This document shows, in pieces, positions 50,679-59,619 of a stretch of DNA of 64,000 bases. Positions within the stretch are counted from its first letter, which is position 1; each line of letters begins with the position of its first letter. The DNA comes from Friedmanniella luteola (GTDB lineage: Bacteria; Actinomycetota; Actinomycetes; Propionibacteriales; Propionibacteriaceae): positions 1,860,001 to 1,924,000 of the forward strand of contig NZ_LT629749.1 of the NCBI RefSeq assembly GCF_900105065.1, read 5' to 3'. The notes under the pieces are model-generated. The model ran no database searches, was not told the origin of the DNA, and saw only the letters and a list, made by a program, of their open reading frames with translations. Made by a program: the position numbers and the translations under genes.

Positions 50679-50687
50679 CGCCGGTCG

Positions 50688-52532
50688 TCAGCGACCCAGC
50701 CGTGCCACCAGGAAGCCGATCGCCGCCGGGTAGGCGTCCTTCCGGTTGGCCCGCTTGGCGAGCCCGTGACCCTCGTCGGCGTAGACCTTGAGCTCGTGCG
50801 GGATGCCCCGGGCGGCGAGGGCCTCGACGATCTGCTCGGCCTCGGACAGGGGCACCCGCGGGTCGTTGGCGCCGTGGATGACGAACAGCGGGGCCCGCAG
50901 CTGGTCGAGGTAGGTCAGCGGCGAGGCGCGGACCAGCAGCTCGCGGTCGTGCGCCAGGCTGCCGTACTCCCGCTCCCGGTACGCCCGCCGGTAGCCCGAG
51001 GTGTTCTCCAGGAACGTGACCAGCGACGAGATGCCGACGATGTCGACCCCGGCTGCCCACAGGTCCGGCTGCATGGTGGTGCCGGCCAGCACCATGTAGC
51101 CGCCGTACGAACCGCCCCAGAGCGCCGCCCGCGCCGGGTCCAGGCCGAGCGCGGGCAGCCAGGCGTGCAGCGCCGCCAGGTCGGCCACCGAGTCCAGCCG
51201 CAGGTCGACGTCGTCCAGGCTGTACCACCGCTTGCCGTAGCCGACCGAGCCCCGGACGTTGGGCACCAGGACGGTGAAGCCGCTGCCGACCAGCGCCTGG
51301 ACGACCGGGGAGAACAGCAGCGTCGACGCGCCCTCGGGGCCGCCGTGCACCAGCACCACCGCGGCACCCGCCAGCGCGGGCGCCGCCGCCCGGGGGGTGT
51401 AGACGAAGCACGGGACCCGCTCCCCGTCCGGCGTCGGCACCCGGTGCGCGGTGGGCTCCACCAGCCCGGCGGCGAGCTCGGCGGGCACGCCCTCCCGGCC
51501 GTCCACGACGGTGCTCACCGCACCCGTCGCCGCGTCGACGGTGAGCAGCGAGCCCGGCACCGTCGGGCTGGAGAACGTCAGGACGAAGCGGGAGGAGTCG
51601 GTGGCCCACACCACGTCCGCCACCCCGCGCTGCTCCAGGAGGACGGGGCAGCGCAGCGTCCCGTCCGCCTCGTGCACGGCCAGCTCGGTGGCCCCGTCGA
51701 CCAGCCGGCCGACCACCAGCGCCGTCCCGTCGGGCGAGGGCCGGACCTCGAGGTCGTGCTCGTCGTCCGCGACGAGCGTGCTCCAGGTGGAGCCGTCCAG
51801 CGCCACCCGGACGACGGCGCTGAACTCGCGCCCGTGGTTGGAGGACAGCACCAGACCCTCGTCGTCGGCGGTCCAGCCGCCGCAGTGGTGCGCCGCGTGC
51901 TCGTCCGGGTCGGTCACCTGGCCGTCGCCGACCGCCCGGGGACCGGCGAGGAACACCAGCGTCGAGGCCGGTTGCAGGCTGAGGGCGGTCACCGCCACCG
52001 AGCGGCCGTCGTGGGCGACCACCGTGTCGGCGACGTAGCCGCCGCCGTCCCAGACGGTCTCCTCCTGCCCCGTGTCCCAGGACCGCACCACCACGTCCAT
52101 GTCGACGGCGTTGCGGCGGTTGGTCGAGTAGACGAGATGCTCCGGGGTGACGTCGCGGAGCACGTGCATGAAGGCGGGGTCGGCGACCAGCGGCGTCAGC
52201 TGCTCCAGGGTCCGCGGCGTCGTGGGGCGGGTCGCGAGGTCCAGCAGCGAGAGCTGCATGTTCTCGTCCCCGCCCTGGTCGTGCTGCACCACGACCTGAC
52301 GACGACCCGGCACGTAGCGGCCGGTGCAGCGCGACGGCAGGTCGGTCAGCGCGGTGCGGGTGCCGTCGGGGTCGATCTCCACGAGTTGCACGCTGCCCCG
52401 CTCGTCGTGCCCGGCCAGCACCCGGCCGTCCGCGTCGACGTCGAAGGCCTGCCACGTCCGGAGATCCAGCAGCGCGCCGACGAGGGCGGTGACGGCGCCG
52501 GGCGTGGGGCTGGGCAGGGTCGGGGAGGCCAT
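50688..52532 (-). CDS. S9-family (prolyl oligopeptidase/acylaminoacyl) peptidase
   Basis: A 614-residue peptidase. The first 360 or so residues form a seven-bladed propeller (RLVDGATELAVHEADGTLRC, DEHAAHHCGGWTADDEGLVL), the rest an alpha/beta-hydrolase: nucleophile ALWGGSYGGYMVLAGT (GGSYGG), oxyanion VVLVHGGPEGASTLLFSPVV, catalytic Asp GANDPRVPLSEAEQIV and His YADEGHGLAKRANRK. It trims short peptides in the cytoplasm, no signal peptide being present. AACCTA (52539-52544; TAGGTT on the minus strand) lies 6 nt before the ATG and overlaps the stop of the VOC gene. Confidence 0.9.
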   Translation of the reverse strand: MASPTLPSPTPGAVTALVGALLDLRTWQAFDVDADGRVLAGHDERGSVQLVEIDPDGTRTALTDLPSRCTGRYVPGRRQVVVQHDQGGDENMQLSLLDLATRPTTPRTLEQLTPLVADPAFMHVLRDVTPEHLVYSTNRRNAVDMDVVVRSWDTGQEETVWDGGGYVADTVVAHDGRSVAVTALSLQPASTLVFLAGPRAVGDGQVTDPDEHAAHHCGGWTADDEGLVLSSNHGREFSAVVRVALDGSTWSTLVADDEHDLEVRPSPDGTALVVGRLVDGATELAVHEADGTLRCPVLLEQRGVADVVWATDSSRFVLTFSSPTVPGSLLTVDAATGAVSTVVDGREGVPAELAAGLVEPTAHRVPTPDGERVPCFVYTPRAAAPALAGAAVVLVHGGPEGASTLLFSPVVQALVGSGFTVLVPNVRGSVGYGKRWYSLDDVDLRLDSVADLAALHAWLPALGLDPARAALWGGSYGGYMVLAGTTMQPDLWAAGVDIVGISSLVTFLENTSGYRRAYREREYGSLAHDRELLVRASPLTYLDQLRAPLFVIHGANDPRVPLSEAEQIVEALAARGIPHELKVYADEGHGLAKRANRKDAYPAAIGFLVARLGR

Positions 52533-52541
52533 CGCGCCAAC

Positions 52542-53381
52542 CTAGTCCGGCGGCGTGAGCTGGCTGAGGGTGAGGGTGGCGCCCTGGGGGTCGCGGATCC
52601 GGGCCCGCCGCGTCCAGGCCGACTCCCCGGTGCCGAGCAGCACCCCCCCGAGCTCGACCGCCCGAGCCGCCGCCCGGTCCCGGTCCTCGACCGAGAACAC
52701 CACGTGCCAGTGGGGTGGCTCGTCCGGCTCCCGACCCGTCATCCCGGCGACGACGTCGGCGAAGCCGGGTGGTGCGGCGGCCTGCCGCCTCCGGATGCCC
52801 GGGTCGCTGGTGGCCGCCAGGTGGTCGCCGTAGCCGTCCACCAGGACCGAGGTGGCGCCGGGCCCGGCCGGCTGGAACCGCCAGCCGAAGCCGGCTCCGT
52901 AGAAGCGCTGGGCGCCGTCGGGATCATCCGTGTGCAGGTCGCTGAAGTTCCAGGCCCCGGGCACGTTGGCCAGCTGCACCCCGAGCCGCCGCCGGGCCTG
53001 CCAGAGCCGGAGCTCGGCGCCCTCCGGGTCGGCCAGGACGGCCAGCCGCCCGCCGGGTCCGGCGTCGGCCGGGTGGCTGAGCACGTCGGCACCGAGCCCG
53101 GCCAGCCTTGCCGTCGTGGCGTCGGCGTCGGCCGTCGCGACGTAGGTGTGCCAGGCGGCCGGTCCGACCCCCTCCCCGGCCTGGCCCACGGCCGCGACGT
53201 CGCGCCCGTCGAGGGCGGCGATGACGTACCGGCTGGGCGCGCCCGGCGGGGTGGCGTCGGTGAAGGACCAGCCCAGCAGGCCGGCGTAGAAGTCGAGCGC
53301 GGCCGGCACGTCGGGCTGCTCGGTGTCGACCCAGCTGGGCACGCCCGGCGGGTAGGTCCGGGGGACGGCGGCGGCGGTCAT
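52542..53381 (-). CDS. VOC-family protein with two tandem domains
   Basis: A 279-residue protein with two glyoxalase-like repeats: GVPSWVDTEQPDVPAALDFY to ADPEGAELRLWQARRRLG, and NVPGAWNFSDLHTDDPDGAQ to RDPQGATLTLSQLTP. This tandem layout (CFP30/27 kDa antigen type) is common in actinobacteria, function mostly unknown. ATG with GAGGAG upstream. Its last codon overlaps the probable S9 peptidase promoter. Confidence 0.85.
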   Translation of the reverse strand: MTAAAVPRTYPPGVPSWVDTEQPDVPAALDFYAGLLGWSFTDATPPGAPSRYVIAALDGRDVAAVGQAGEGVGPAAWHTYVATADADATTARLAGLGADVLSHPADAGPGGRLAVLADPEGAELRLWQARRRLGVQLANVPGAWNFSDLHTDDPDGAQRFYGAGFGWRFQPAGPGATSVLVDGYGDHLAATSDPGIRRRQAAAPPGFADVVAGMTGREPDEPPHWHVVFSVEDRDRAAARAVELGGVLLGTGESAWTRRARIRDPQGATLTLSQLTPPD

Positions 53382-53449
53382 GGCGGGCTCCTCGCTGCGG
53401 GGCGATCAGTTGCCCCGACGCTAGGCGCGACCACTGACAGTTCCGGCCG

Positions 53450-55021
53450 TCACCCCTGCAGGGTCAGCTGCACCGTCGCGAAGGAGTGGGCCGGCAGCTG
53501 CACCGTGAGGGTCCCGTCCTCCAGCCGGAGGTCGGTCAGCGGCGCCGGGCGGACGCTCTCGGGGGCCTCCGGCGTGTTGTGCGCGCTCAGCCGCGGGGCG
53601 GCCAGCAGCTGGCCGACGGCCTCGCCGACCCCCGCCCCGCGCAGGTCCAGCGCCACGGTGACGGGCTCGTCGGCGTCCAGGTTCGTCAGCGACACGAGCA
53701 CGCTCGAACCCTTGCGGCTGGCGGAGGCCGACACCAGCTCGACCGCCGCCTCGCCCTCCCCGCGGGAACCGACACCCCGCAGGGCCAGGGGCAGCCGTGC
53801 GGCGTCGTGGTGGCCCTGGTTCATCGCGAAGACGTGGTACGTCGGGGTGAGCACCATGGCCTCGCCGTCGGTGAGGATCATCGCCTGCAGCACGTTGACC
53901 GTCTGCGCGATGTTGGCCATCACCAACCGCTCCGCGTGGTCGTGGAAGGCGTCGAAGTGCACGCCGGCGACCAGGGCGTCGCGCAGGGTGTTCTGCTGGA
54001 ACAGGAAGCCGGGGTTGGTGCCCGGCTCGACGTCGAACCAGGTGCCCCACTCGTCGAGCACCAGCCCGACGGTCCGCTGCGGGTCGTAGGCGTCCATGAC
54101 CGCGGCGTGCCCCGCCAGGGTGCCGCGCAGCCGCTGGGCCTGGTGCAGGGTCCGGTAGTACTCCTCGGTGTCGAACTCGGTGGCGCTGCCCTTGTGCTGC
54201 CAGGGCCCGGGCACCGTGTAGTAGTGGAAGGAGACCGCCTGGTAGAGGCCGGACCCGTGCCGCGGCCCCGAGCGGCCGCCGAGCTGGTGGCCGAGACCCC
54301 TCATCAGCGTCTCGGTCCAGTGGTAGTCGGCGTCGGCCGCCCCGGCGGCGATCCGGTACAGCCGGTTGTCCCCGTGGTCGCGGCTGTAGGTGCCGAACTG
54401 GCGGGCCAGGTCGGCGTAGAACTCGGCGCGCATGCCGCCCCCGCAGCCCCACGGCTCGTTGCCCAGCCCCCAGTAGGTCACCGGCCACGGCTCCTCGCGG
54501 CCGTTCTGCCGCCGCAGCCGCGCCATCGGGCTGTCGTCGGCCCGGGTCAGGTACTCCACCCAGTCGCTGGTCTCGTGCACGGTGCCGCTGCCGACGTTGG
54601 CCGACACGTAGGGCTCGGCGCCGAGCAGCTCGCACAGGGCCATGAACTCGTGGGTCCCGAAGCTGTTGTCCTCGACGACGTCGCCCCAGTGGCTGTTCAC
54701 CATCGTCGGCCGCTGGTCGCGGGGACCCACGCCGTCGCGCCAGTGGTACTCGTCGGCGAAGCAGCCGCCCGGCCAGCGCAGGTTGGGGATCGCCAGGGCC
54801 TTGAGGGCCTCGACGACGTCGAGCCGGATCCCGCCCTCGTTCGGCAGCGGGGAGTCCTCGCCGACGAAGAACCCCCCGTAGATGCAGCGGCCGAGGTGCT
54901 CGGCGAAGTGGCCGTAGAGGTGCCGGCTGATGGTGGGGCCGGGGAGGTCGAGGTCGAGGACGCCGCGCACCGGGCCGTCGGGCGTGGTGGTGGCGGGGGC
55001 GGACTCCTGGTTCACGGTCAT
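53450..55021 (-). CDS. Alpha-N-arabinofuranosidase (GH51)
   Basis: A 523-residue GH51 enzyme of usual length. It removes alpha-L-arabinofuranosyl units from arabinan/arabinoxylan oligosaccharides. Typical segments: [40 protein letters not shown], acid/base Glu in [15 protein letters not shown] (about residue 170), nucleophile Glu in [15 protein letters not shown] (about residue 305), and [20 protein letters not shown]. No signal peptide, so intracellular, acting on imported oligosaccharides. ATG start. It is not in an operon but lies 2.2 kb from the GH3/GH35 unit. Confidence 0.93.
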   Translation of the reverse strand: MTVNQESAPATTTPDGPVRGVLDLDLPGPTISRHLYGHFAEHLGRCIYGGFFVGEDSPLPNEGGIRLDVVEALKALAIPNLRWPGGCFADEYHWRDGVGPRDQRPTMVNSHWGDVVEDNSFGTHEFMALCELLGAEPYVSANVGSGTVHETSDWVEYLTRADDSPMARLRRQNGREEPWPVTYWGLGNEPWGCGGGMRAEFYADLARQFGTYSRDHGDNRLYRIAAGAADADYHWTETLMRGLGHQLGGRSGPRHGSGLYQAVSFHYYTVPGPWQHKGSATEFDTEEYYRTLHQAQRLRGTLAGHAAVMDAYDPQRTVGLVLDEWGTWFDVEPGTNPGFLFQQNTLRDALVAGVHFDAFHDHAERLVMANIAQTVNVLQAMILTDGEAMVLTPTYHVFAMNQGHHDAARLPLALRGVGSRGEGEAAVELVSASASRKGSSVLVSLTNLDADEPVTVALDLRGAGVGEAVGQLLAAPRLSAHNTPEAPESVRPAPLTDLRLEDGTLTVQLPAHSFATVQLTLQG

Positions 55022-55127
55022 CGTGCTCCTGGTCGAGGGCGGTCACGGGCGTCGGCTGACGGGGCCGAGCCTGCCAGGGCCGGCCCGCCGGCCCGCGTCG
55101 GGGTGGCCGGTTGCCTAGGCTGACCCC

Positions 55128-55409
55128 GTGACCTGGGAGATCACCGGCGAGCTCTGGTACTGGCGCGGACCGGCGCCCTGGTTCTTCGTCACGGTGCCCG
55201 AGGAGGAGAGCCTCGACCTGCGGGAGGCCGCGGCCTCGCTGAGCTACGGCTGGGGCATGGTGCCGGTCACCGCCACCGTCGGGGGCACCACCTGGACGAC
55301 GTCCCTGTGGCCGCAGGAGGACCGCTACGTCGTGCCCGTCAAGGCGGACGTCCGGCGGGCCGAGGGGTTGGCCGAGGGTGACGTGGTGACGGTGCTGCTG
55401 AGCGTCTGA
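55128..55409 (+). CDS. DUF1905 protein
   Basis: A 93-residue stand-alone DUF1905 barrel: GELWYWRGPAPWFFVTVPEE, LSYGWGMVPVTATVGGTTW, TSLWPQEDRYVVPVKADVRR and GDVVTVLLSV. Function unknown. The GTG start has TAGGCT (55116-55121) 6 nt upstream. It converges on an SRPBCC gene 7 nt away, mirroring the pair at 23.5-24.4 kb. Confidence 0.8.
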   Translation: MTWEITGELWYWRGPAPWFFVTVPEEESLDLREAAASLSYGWGMVPVTATVGGTTWTTSLWPQEDRYVVPVKADVRRAEGLAEGDVVTVLLSV

Positions 55410-55416
55410 GCGGGGT

Positions 55417-56031
55417 TCAGCCCACCGGGTCGGGCGCGTACTGGGCCGCGGCCACCGCCGCCGCCTCCTCGACCTCCTCGCTCGTCGCGGTCCCCGAGGC
55501 GCGGACCACCTCGACCCAGGCCGGGACGCTGCGCCGGCCCAGCTCCGCGTCCTGCTCCGGGGTGGCGCGGACCGGTGGGTCCTGCTCCAGCAGCAGCCCG
55601 AGGTGCAGCAGTGCCTCGTCCCAGCCCGGGCCGGCGTAGAGGGCGCCGGCCCCGCTGCCGGCCAGCGCCCGCGGCACCGTGTGCTGCACCTCGACGAGCG
55701 TGGCCCCCGGCTCGTCGGCCGGTCGCAGGCGCACCTCGACGACGCTGGTCGGGCCGCCGAAGGTGACCCGGAAGCGGTGCGGCGGCTCGCAGGCCAGCAC
55801 GTCGCCGCCGGCGTTCCCCTCCAGCTGGAACGAGCCGCCGACGGTGAGGTCGCCGGTCACCGGCAGGAACCACCGCGCGAGCCGGTCGGGGGTGGTGAGG
55901 GCGTCCCAGATGTCCGGGACGGCGCCCCGGTAGCGGCGGCGGAGGAGGACGCGGACGTCCTCCCCGTCCGGGCCGTCCACGAGGTTGACCTCGCGGGTGG
56001 TGGCGGCGATGGCGTGCTGCAGGTCGATCAT
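55417..56031 (-). CDS. SRPBCC-family (AHSA1-like) protein
   Basis: A 204-residue START-like protein. AHSA1 features: LRRRYRGAVPDIWDALTTPD, LARWFLPVTGDLTVGGSFQL, EVRLRPADEPGATLVEVQHT and GPGWDEALLHLGLLLEQ. Such proteins are commonly encoded beside an ArsR-type repressor, as here: the ATG at 56031 overlaps the ArsR stop by 4 nt. Ligand unknown. Confidence 0.85.
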   Translation of the reverse strand: MIDLQHAIAATTREVNLVDGPDGEDVRVLLRRRYRGAVPDIWDALTTPDRLARWFLPVTGDLTVGGSFQLEGNAGGDVLACEPPHRFRVTFGGPTSVVEVRLRPADEPGATLVEVQHTVPRALAGSGAGALYAGPGWDEALLHLGLLLEQDPPVRATPEQDAELGRRSVPAWVEVVRASGTATSEEVEEAAAVAAAQYAPDPVG

Positions 56032-56408
56032 GCCGTGTCCTTCCGGGCCGGTGAGGGGGACTGCTGCGGGGTGGTGGTCGTCCGGCGCTCGCGCCGTCCC
56101 CGGGCCAGCTCGGTCTCCAGGGCGTCCAGGCCCCGGCCGAGGTCGCCGGCGAACTGGGCGAGCCACCGGCCGACCTCGTCGAGCGGCGCGGTCCGGACGG
56201 TGTAGACACGCCGGGTGCCGAGCGGCTGGACCGTGACCAGCCCGCTCTCCCGCAGCACGCGCAGGTGCTGGGAGGCGGCGGGCCGGGTGATCCCGAACTC
56301 GGTCCCGACGGCGTCGGTCAGCGCCCCGGCCGTCTGGGCGCCGGCGGTGAGCAGCTCCAGCAGCCGGCGGCGCACCGGGTCGGCGAGCACCTCGAACGGG
56401 TTCACCAC
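56028..56408 (-). CDS. ArsR-family transcriptional regulator
   Basis: A 126-residue winged-helix regulator: VLADPVRRRLLELLTAGAQT, GITRPAASQHLRVLRESGLV (recognition helix) and VQPLGTRRVYTVRTAPLDEV (wing), then a basic Thr-rich tail. No Cys metal site of the classical ArsR type, so it belongs to the group paired with AHSA1-like genes. GTG start; two adjacent GTG codons (56408 and 56405) are possible. It probably represses its own two-gene operon. Confidence 0.85.
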   Translation of the reverse strand: MVNPFEVLADPVRRRLLELLTAGAQTAGALTDAVGTEFGITRPAASQHLRVLRESGLVTVQPLGTRRVYTVRTAPLDEVGRWLAQFAGDLGRGLDALETELARGRRERRTTTTPQQSPSPARKDTA

Positions 56409-56424
56409 CCCAATGTGTCAGATC

Positions 56425-56440
56425 TTGCTTACGAAAGCAA
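56425..56440 (-). promoter_or_regulatory. ArsR operator/promoter element
   Basis: TTGCTT (56425-56430) and AAGCAA (56435-56440) form an inverted repeat 16 nt before the ArsR start. On the minus strand TTGCTT can serve as -35, with CACATT 17 nt further as a weak -10. The element overlaps the stop codon (56431-56429) of the CDP-alcohol phosphatidyltransferase gene. Confidence 0.55.
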
Positions 56441-57145
56441 CGCCTTACTCACCAGAGCTGGTCGGTGCCGGTGGAGCCAGAGGGCATCGCGGCCGAACGA
56501 CTCGGCGAGCAGCAGCAGGGCGAGGGCGACGACGGCGCCGGCCGCGAGCGGCGGCACCAGCCCGCTGGCGGCGAGCAGCAGGGCGGCGGCCTGGCCCACC
56601 CCCACCACCTTCCGCCAGGGGCGGGGTGGCAGCGCCGCCCCCAGCCAGGGCAGCAGCCAGCCCGCCAGCACGAACAGGTAGCGGGCGGCGCCGATGAGGA
56701 GCACCCAGGCCCCGAGGTCGCGGGCCACGTGCAGGCTGAGCACGAGGACGAGCAGGGCGTCGGCCTCCACGTCGAAGCGCGCCCCGAAGGCGGAGGCGGT
56801 CCCGGTCCGCCGGGCGACCCGGCCGTCGACGCCGTCGAGCACCAGTCCCAGCACCGCCAGCCCGACGAGGGCACCCGGCGCCGGCGGTCCGACCAGGGCG
56901 TCGGCTGCCAGGGCGGCGACACCGCCCGTGAGCACCACCCGGACCAGGGTGACCCGGTCCGCCGGACCCAGCCGCGGGGTCGCGGTCCTCTCGAGCCCCG
57001 TCGTCAGGGCCAGCACGGTGACCAGCCCGACCACCAGGCCGACCACCCAGCCCGCCGCGCCCAGCCCGACGGTCCGGTCGAGCCCGACGAGCAGGGCCTC
57101 CTGACCCGCCAGCCCCAGCAGCGGCCCCCGTCGCAGCACCCTCAT
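56429..57145 (-). CDS. CDP-alcohol phosphatidyltransferase family membrane protein
   Basis: A 238-residue integral membrane enzyme with about six helices. The CDP-alcohol motif is intact: DGVDGRVARRTGTASAFG then ARFDVEAD, giving D-G-x2-A-R-x8-G-x3-D-x3-D. It transfers a phosphatidyl-type group from a CDP-alcohol to an acceptor alcohol in phospholipid or polar-lipid synthesis; the alcohol is not predictable. The ATG at 57145 is preferred over GTG 57151 because GGAGG then lies 5 nt upstream. Its TAA stop lies in the ArsR promoter. Confidence 0.85.
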   Translation of the reverse strand: MRVLRRGPLLGLAGQEALLVGLDRTVGLGAAGWVVGLVVGLVTVLALTTGLERTATPRLGPADRVTLVRVVLTGGVAALAADALVGPPAPGALVGLAVLGLVLDGVDGRVARRTGTASAFGARFDVEADALLVLVLSLHVARDLGAWVLLIGAARYLFVLAGWLLPWLGAALPPRPWRKVVGVGQAAALLLAASGLVPPLAAGAVVALALLLLAESFGRDALWLHRHRPALVSKALLS

Positions 57146-57210
57146 GGCCACCTCCGCCTCGCGCCCCCGTGCGCCCCTCGCCCGCTAGACGAGACGGACG
57201 TCGGCGACGT

Positions 57211-59619
57211 TCAGGACGACCGCGGGCGGAGACCCCGCGCCGGGCCGAACCTGACCAGGAGGTCGGCGTCGGCCGGGCCGCTCACGACGACCGACCCGTC
57301 GACCGTGCGGACCTCGGACGCCTGGACCACCCGGTCGGTCCGCAACCAGACCTCCGTGCGGTCCTGGAGCCCGGGACGGAACCGCACCCGGTCGGGACCG
57401 ACCTCGGCGACCTCCGCGTTGCTCGCGACGACGGTGGCGAGGCCCGGCAGCTCGAGCCCGAGGGGCAGCATCCAGCCGGTGCGCGGCGGCAGCCGGAGCG
57501 GCTGGTCGAGCAGTCCGGTCGGATCGCCGGCGTCCAGCCGCACGGTCGCGGCGTACCCGGTGGGGTTGAGCAGGTGCAGCAGCCGGCCGCCTCCCGGCCG
57601 CGCACCGCTGAGGGCCAGCACACCGGGCACGTCCGTGCGCAGCCGCAGGGCGGGCGGGGAGCCCAGCCAGGTCAGCAGGGCCGTGACGAGCTCGGGCCGG
57701 GCGGGCAGCTCCGCGGTGATGACGACGGCCCGGCCGGTGCCCGCGGTCAGGGTGGCGCCGCAGACCCGGCCCTCGACGTCGGTGAACAGGGGTGAGCCGG
57801 CCGGCGCGACGAGCTCGTCCAGCCAGCCCACCCGCGTCTCGGGCAGGCCCGCCGCCGCCCCGTGCCCGACCAGCGAGGGGTGGTGCGACGCGTCGTCGGT
57901 CGACCGCACCCCTGGCGTCAGGCCCAGCGCGTCGGCCAGCACCGTGCAGGCCCGGTCCTCGGGGTCGCGCTGCGGCAGGCGGCCCAGCAGGAGCAGCGAC
58001 CCGCCGCCGAGCACGTGGTCGGCCAGTCGTCGCTGGACCGCGGCGTCGAGCACCCGGCCGGAGGCCAGCGCCACCGTGCGCGGCAGCCGGCGGGCCGGGT
58101 CCTGGAGGTCCGTGGCCCCGAACCGGACGCCGGCGAGCAGCAGGGAACGCCAGAGCGCTCCGCGGGGTCCGGGGCCGCGGTGGGCGGTCAGGTCGTCGAC
58201 GAGGGCCCTCATGACCGCGCTGCCGGGGTGGGTGTGCTCGGTGAGGAAGGCGTCGGGCCAGAACCCGACGGCGACGTCGTCGTGCTCCTCGTCGAGGTCG
58301 GCCAGCCAGTCGCCGTGCGTCCGGACGGCCGCGGCGACGGCGGCCGTGGCGGCGAAGGTGAGCCCGCGCTCGCCGCGGGGACCGATGGGAGCGGCGCTGC
58401 CGTGCCGCTCCCCGGTGAAGGAGAGCCGGTCGTCGCCGTCACCGACGGGCAGGTCGAGCGGCGGGTTCACCCCGCCGGCCAGCAGGTAGTAGTTGACCAG
58501 CCGGTGTCCCTGGGCGAGGCAGAGCCGGGTCTTCAGGTCAACGGTGGCCGGGTCGTGCAGCTGCTCCAGGCCGCCGCCGTAGTCGCCGGTCCCGGCCTCG
58601 AACTCCAGGGAGGTCAGCGGCTGGTCGACGCCGTTCACCGCGGCCATGGTGGCGCCGATGAAGTGCAGGTCGGCCAGGACGCCGGCCGACAGGTCGCCGA
58701 GGTAGTGGTCGGAGCCGGCGGCGAACCCGGGGCGGCCGGCGTAGGAGCGGTAGAGCTGGCTGACCCCGAGGGCGAACGGCACCCCGTTGCCCCCCTCGGT
58801 GCCGTGGATGTTGACGAGGAAGGGGACGCCGTCGATGCCGTACCGCCGGGCCAGTCCGGCCAGCACGTCGACGTAGCGGGCGAAGCGCTCGCGCAGGAAC
58901 CAGCCCAGGTCGACGCGCAGCGCGGCGGCCCAGGTCTCCTGCGGGGAGCGGACGGCGGCGGCCCAGCCGTCGTCGTCGACCCCCGGGTAGCGCCCCGCGA
59001 GCCCGGCACCGTAGCGGTCGGCGCACCAGCGCCGCAGCTCTCCGAGCAGGTGGTCGGTGAGATCGGGGGAGCCGCTCACCCAGGCCAGCATGCCCACCTC
59101 GTTGTCGAGCTGGACCGCCAGGACCGGTCCGCCGGCCGGCTGCAGCCGGGCGGCCAGCACGGGCATGACGCCGGCGTACCAGTGCTCGACCTCGGCCAGG
59201 AAGGCGGGGGCGAGGTAGTCGACCGTCCGGGTGGGGGCCGGGACACCGTCCCAGCCGACGGGGACGATCTCGGGGTGCTCGGTGTAGAGCCGGTAGGGGA
59301 GCCCCTCGTTCTTGAGCTCGGCCATGACGAAGGGGCCGGGGCGGGCCAGGAAGGTCAGCCCCCGCTCCGCGCACAGGTCGACGAACGCGCCGAGGTCGCG
59401 TTCGGGCCGGGTGCGACCGGTCAGGTCGAGGCTGCCGTCGGGCAGCTCGTGGAACAGCCAGGGGATGTAGGAGGAGACGCAGCTGCAGCCCGCCTCGACC
59501 AGCAGGTCCAGCCGGCTCGACCACTCCGCCCGCCGCAGGCGGAAGTAGTGCACCTCACCGGCCACGACGACCACCGGGCGACCGTCGACCAGGATCCGGT
59601 GGTCCCGCAGCTCGATCAC
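57211..59619 (-). CDS. Glycoside hydrolase family 35 beta-galactosidase-like protein
   Basis: An 802-residue GH35 enzyme. The catalytic barrel starts with HRILVDGRPVVVVAGEVHYF, continues ARPGPFVMAELKNEGLPYRL, and has the acid/base Glu in VLAVQLDNEVGMLAWV (about residue 155) and the likely nucleophile in LTSLEFEAGTGDYGGG (about residue 330). C-terminal beta domains follow (AATVRLDAGDPTGLLDQPLR). It would release terminal beta-galactosyl or related residues from oligosaccharides, inside the cell as no signal peptide is present. The GTG start overlaps the GH3 stop (GTGA), so the two glycosidases are co-translated. Confidence 0.88.
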   Translation of the reverse strand: MIELRDHRILVDGRPVVVVAGEVHYFRLRRAEWSSRLDLLVEAGCSCVSSYIPWLFHELPDGSLDLTGRTRPERDLGAFVDLCAERGLTFLARPGPFVMAELKNEGLPYRLYTEHPEIVPVGWDGVPAPTRTVDYLAPAFLAEVEHWYAGVMPVLAARLQPAGGPVLAVQLDNEVGMLAWVSGSPDLTDHLLGELRRWCADRYGAGLAGRYPGVDDDGWAAAVRSPQETWAAALRVDLGWFLRERFARYVDVLAGLARRYGIDGVPFLVNIHGTEGGNGVPFALGVSQLYRSYAGRPGFAAGSDHYLGDLSAGVLADLHFIGATMAAVNGVDQPLTSLEFEAGTGDYGGGLEQLHDPATVDLKTRLCLAQGHRLVNYYLLAGGVNPPLDLPVGDGDDRLSFTGERHGSAAPIGPRGERGLTFAATAAVAAAVRTHGDWLADLDEEHDDVAVGFWPDAFLTEHTHPGSAVMRALVDDLTAHRGPGPRGALWRSLLLAGVRFGATDLQDPARRLPRTVALASGRVLDAAVQRRLADHVLGGGSLLLLGRLPQRDPEDRACTVLADALGLTPGVRSTDDASHHPSLVGHGAAAGLPETRVGWLDELVAPAGSPLFTDVEGRVCGATLTAGTGRAVVITAELPARPELVTALLTWLGSPPALRLRTDVPGVLALSGARPGGGRLLHLLNPTGYAATVRLDAGDPTGLLDQPLRLPPRTGWMLPLGLELPGLATVVASNAEVAEVGPDRVRFRPGLQDRTEVWLRTDRVVQASEVRTVDGSVVVSGPADADLLVRFGPARGLRPRSS

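Noticed and set aside
53421-55046. Second minus-strand frame of 541 codons over the GH51 gene
   Set aside because: Arg/Pro/Gly-rich shadow; the GH51 motifs and catalytic residues are all in the 53450-55021 frame.
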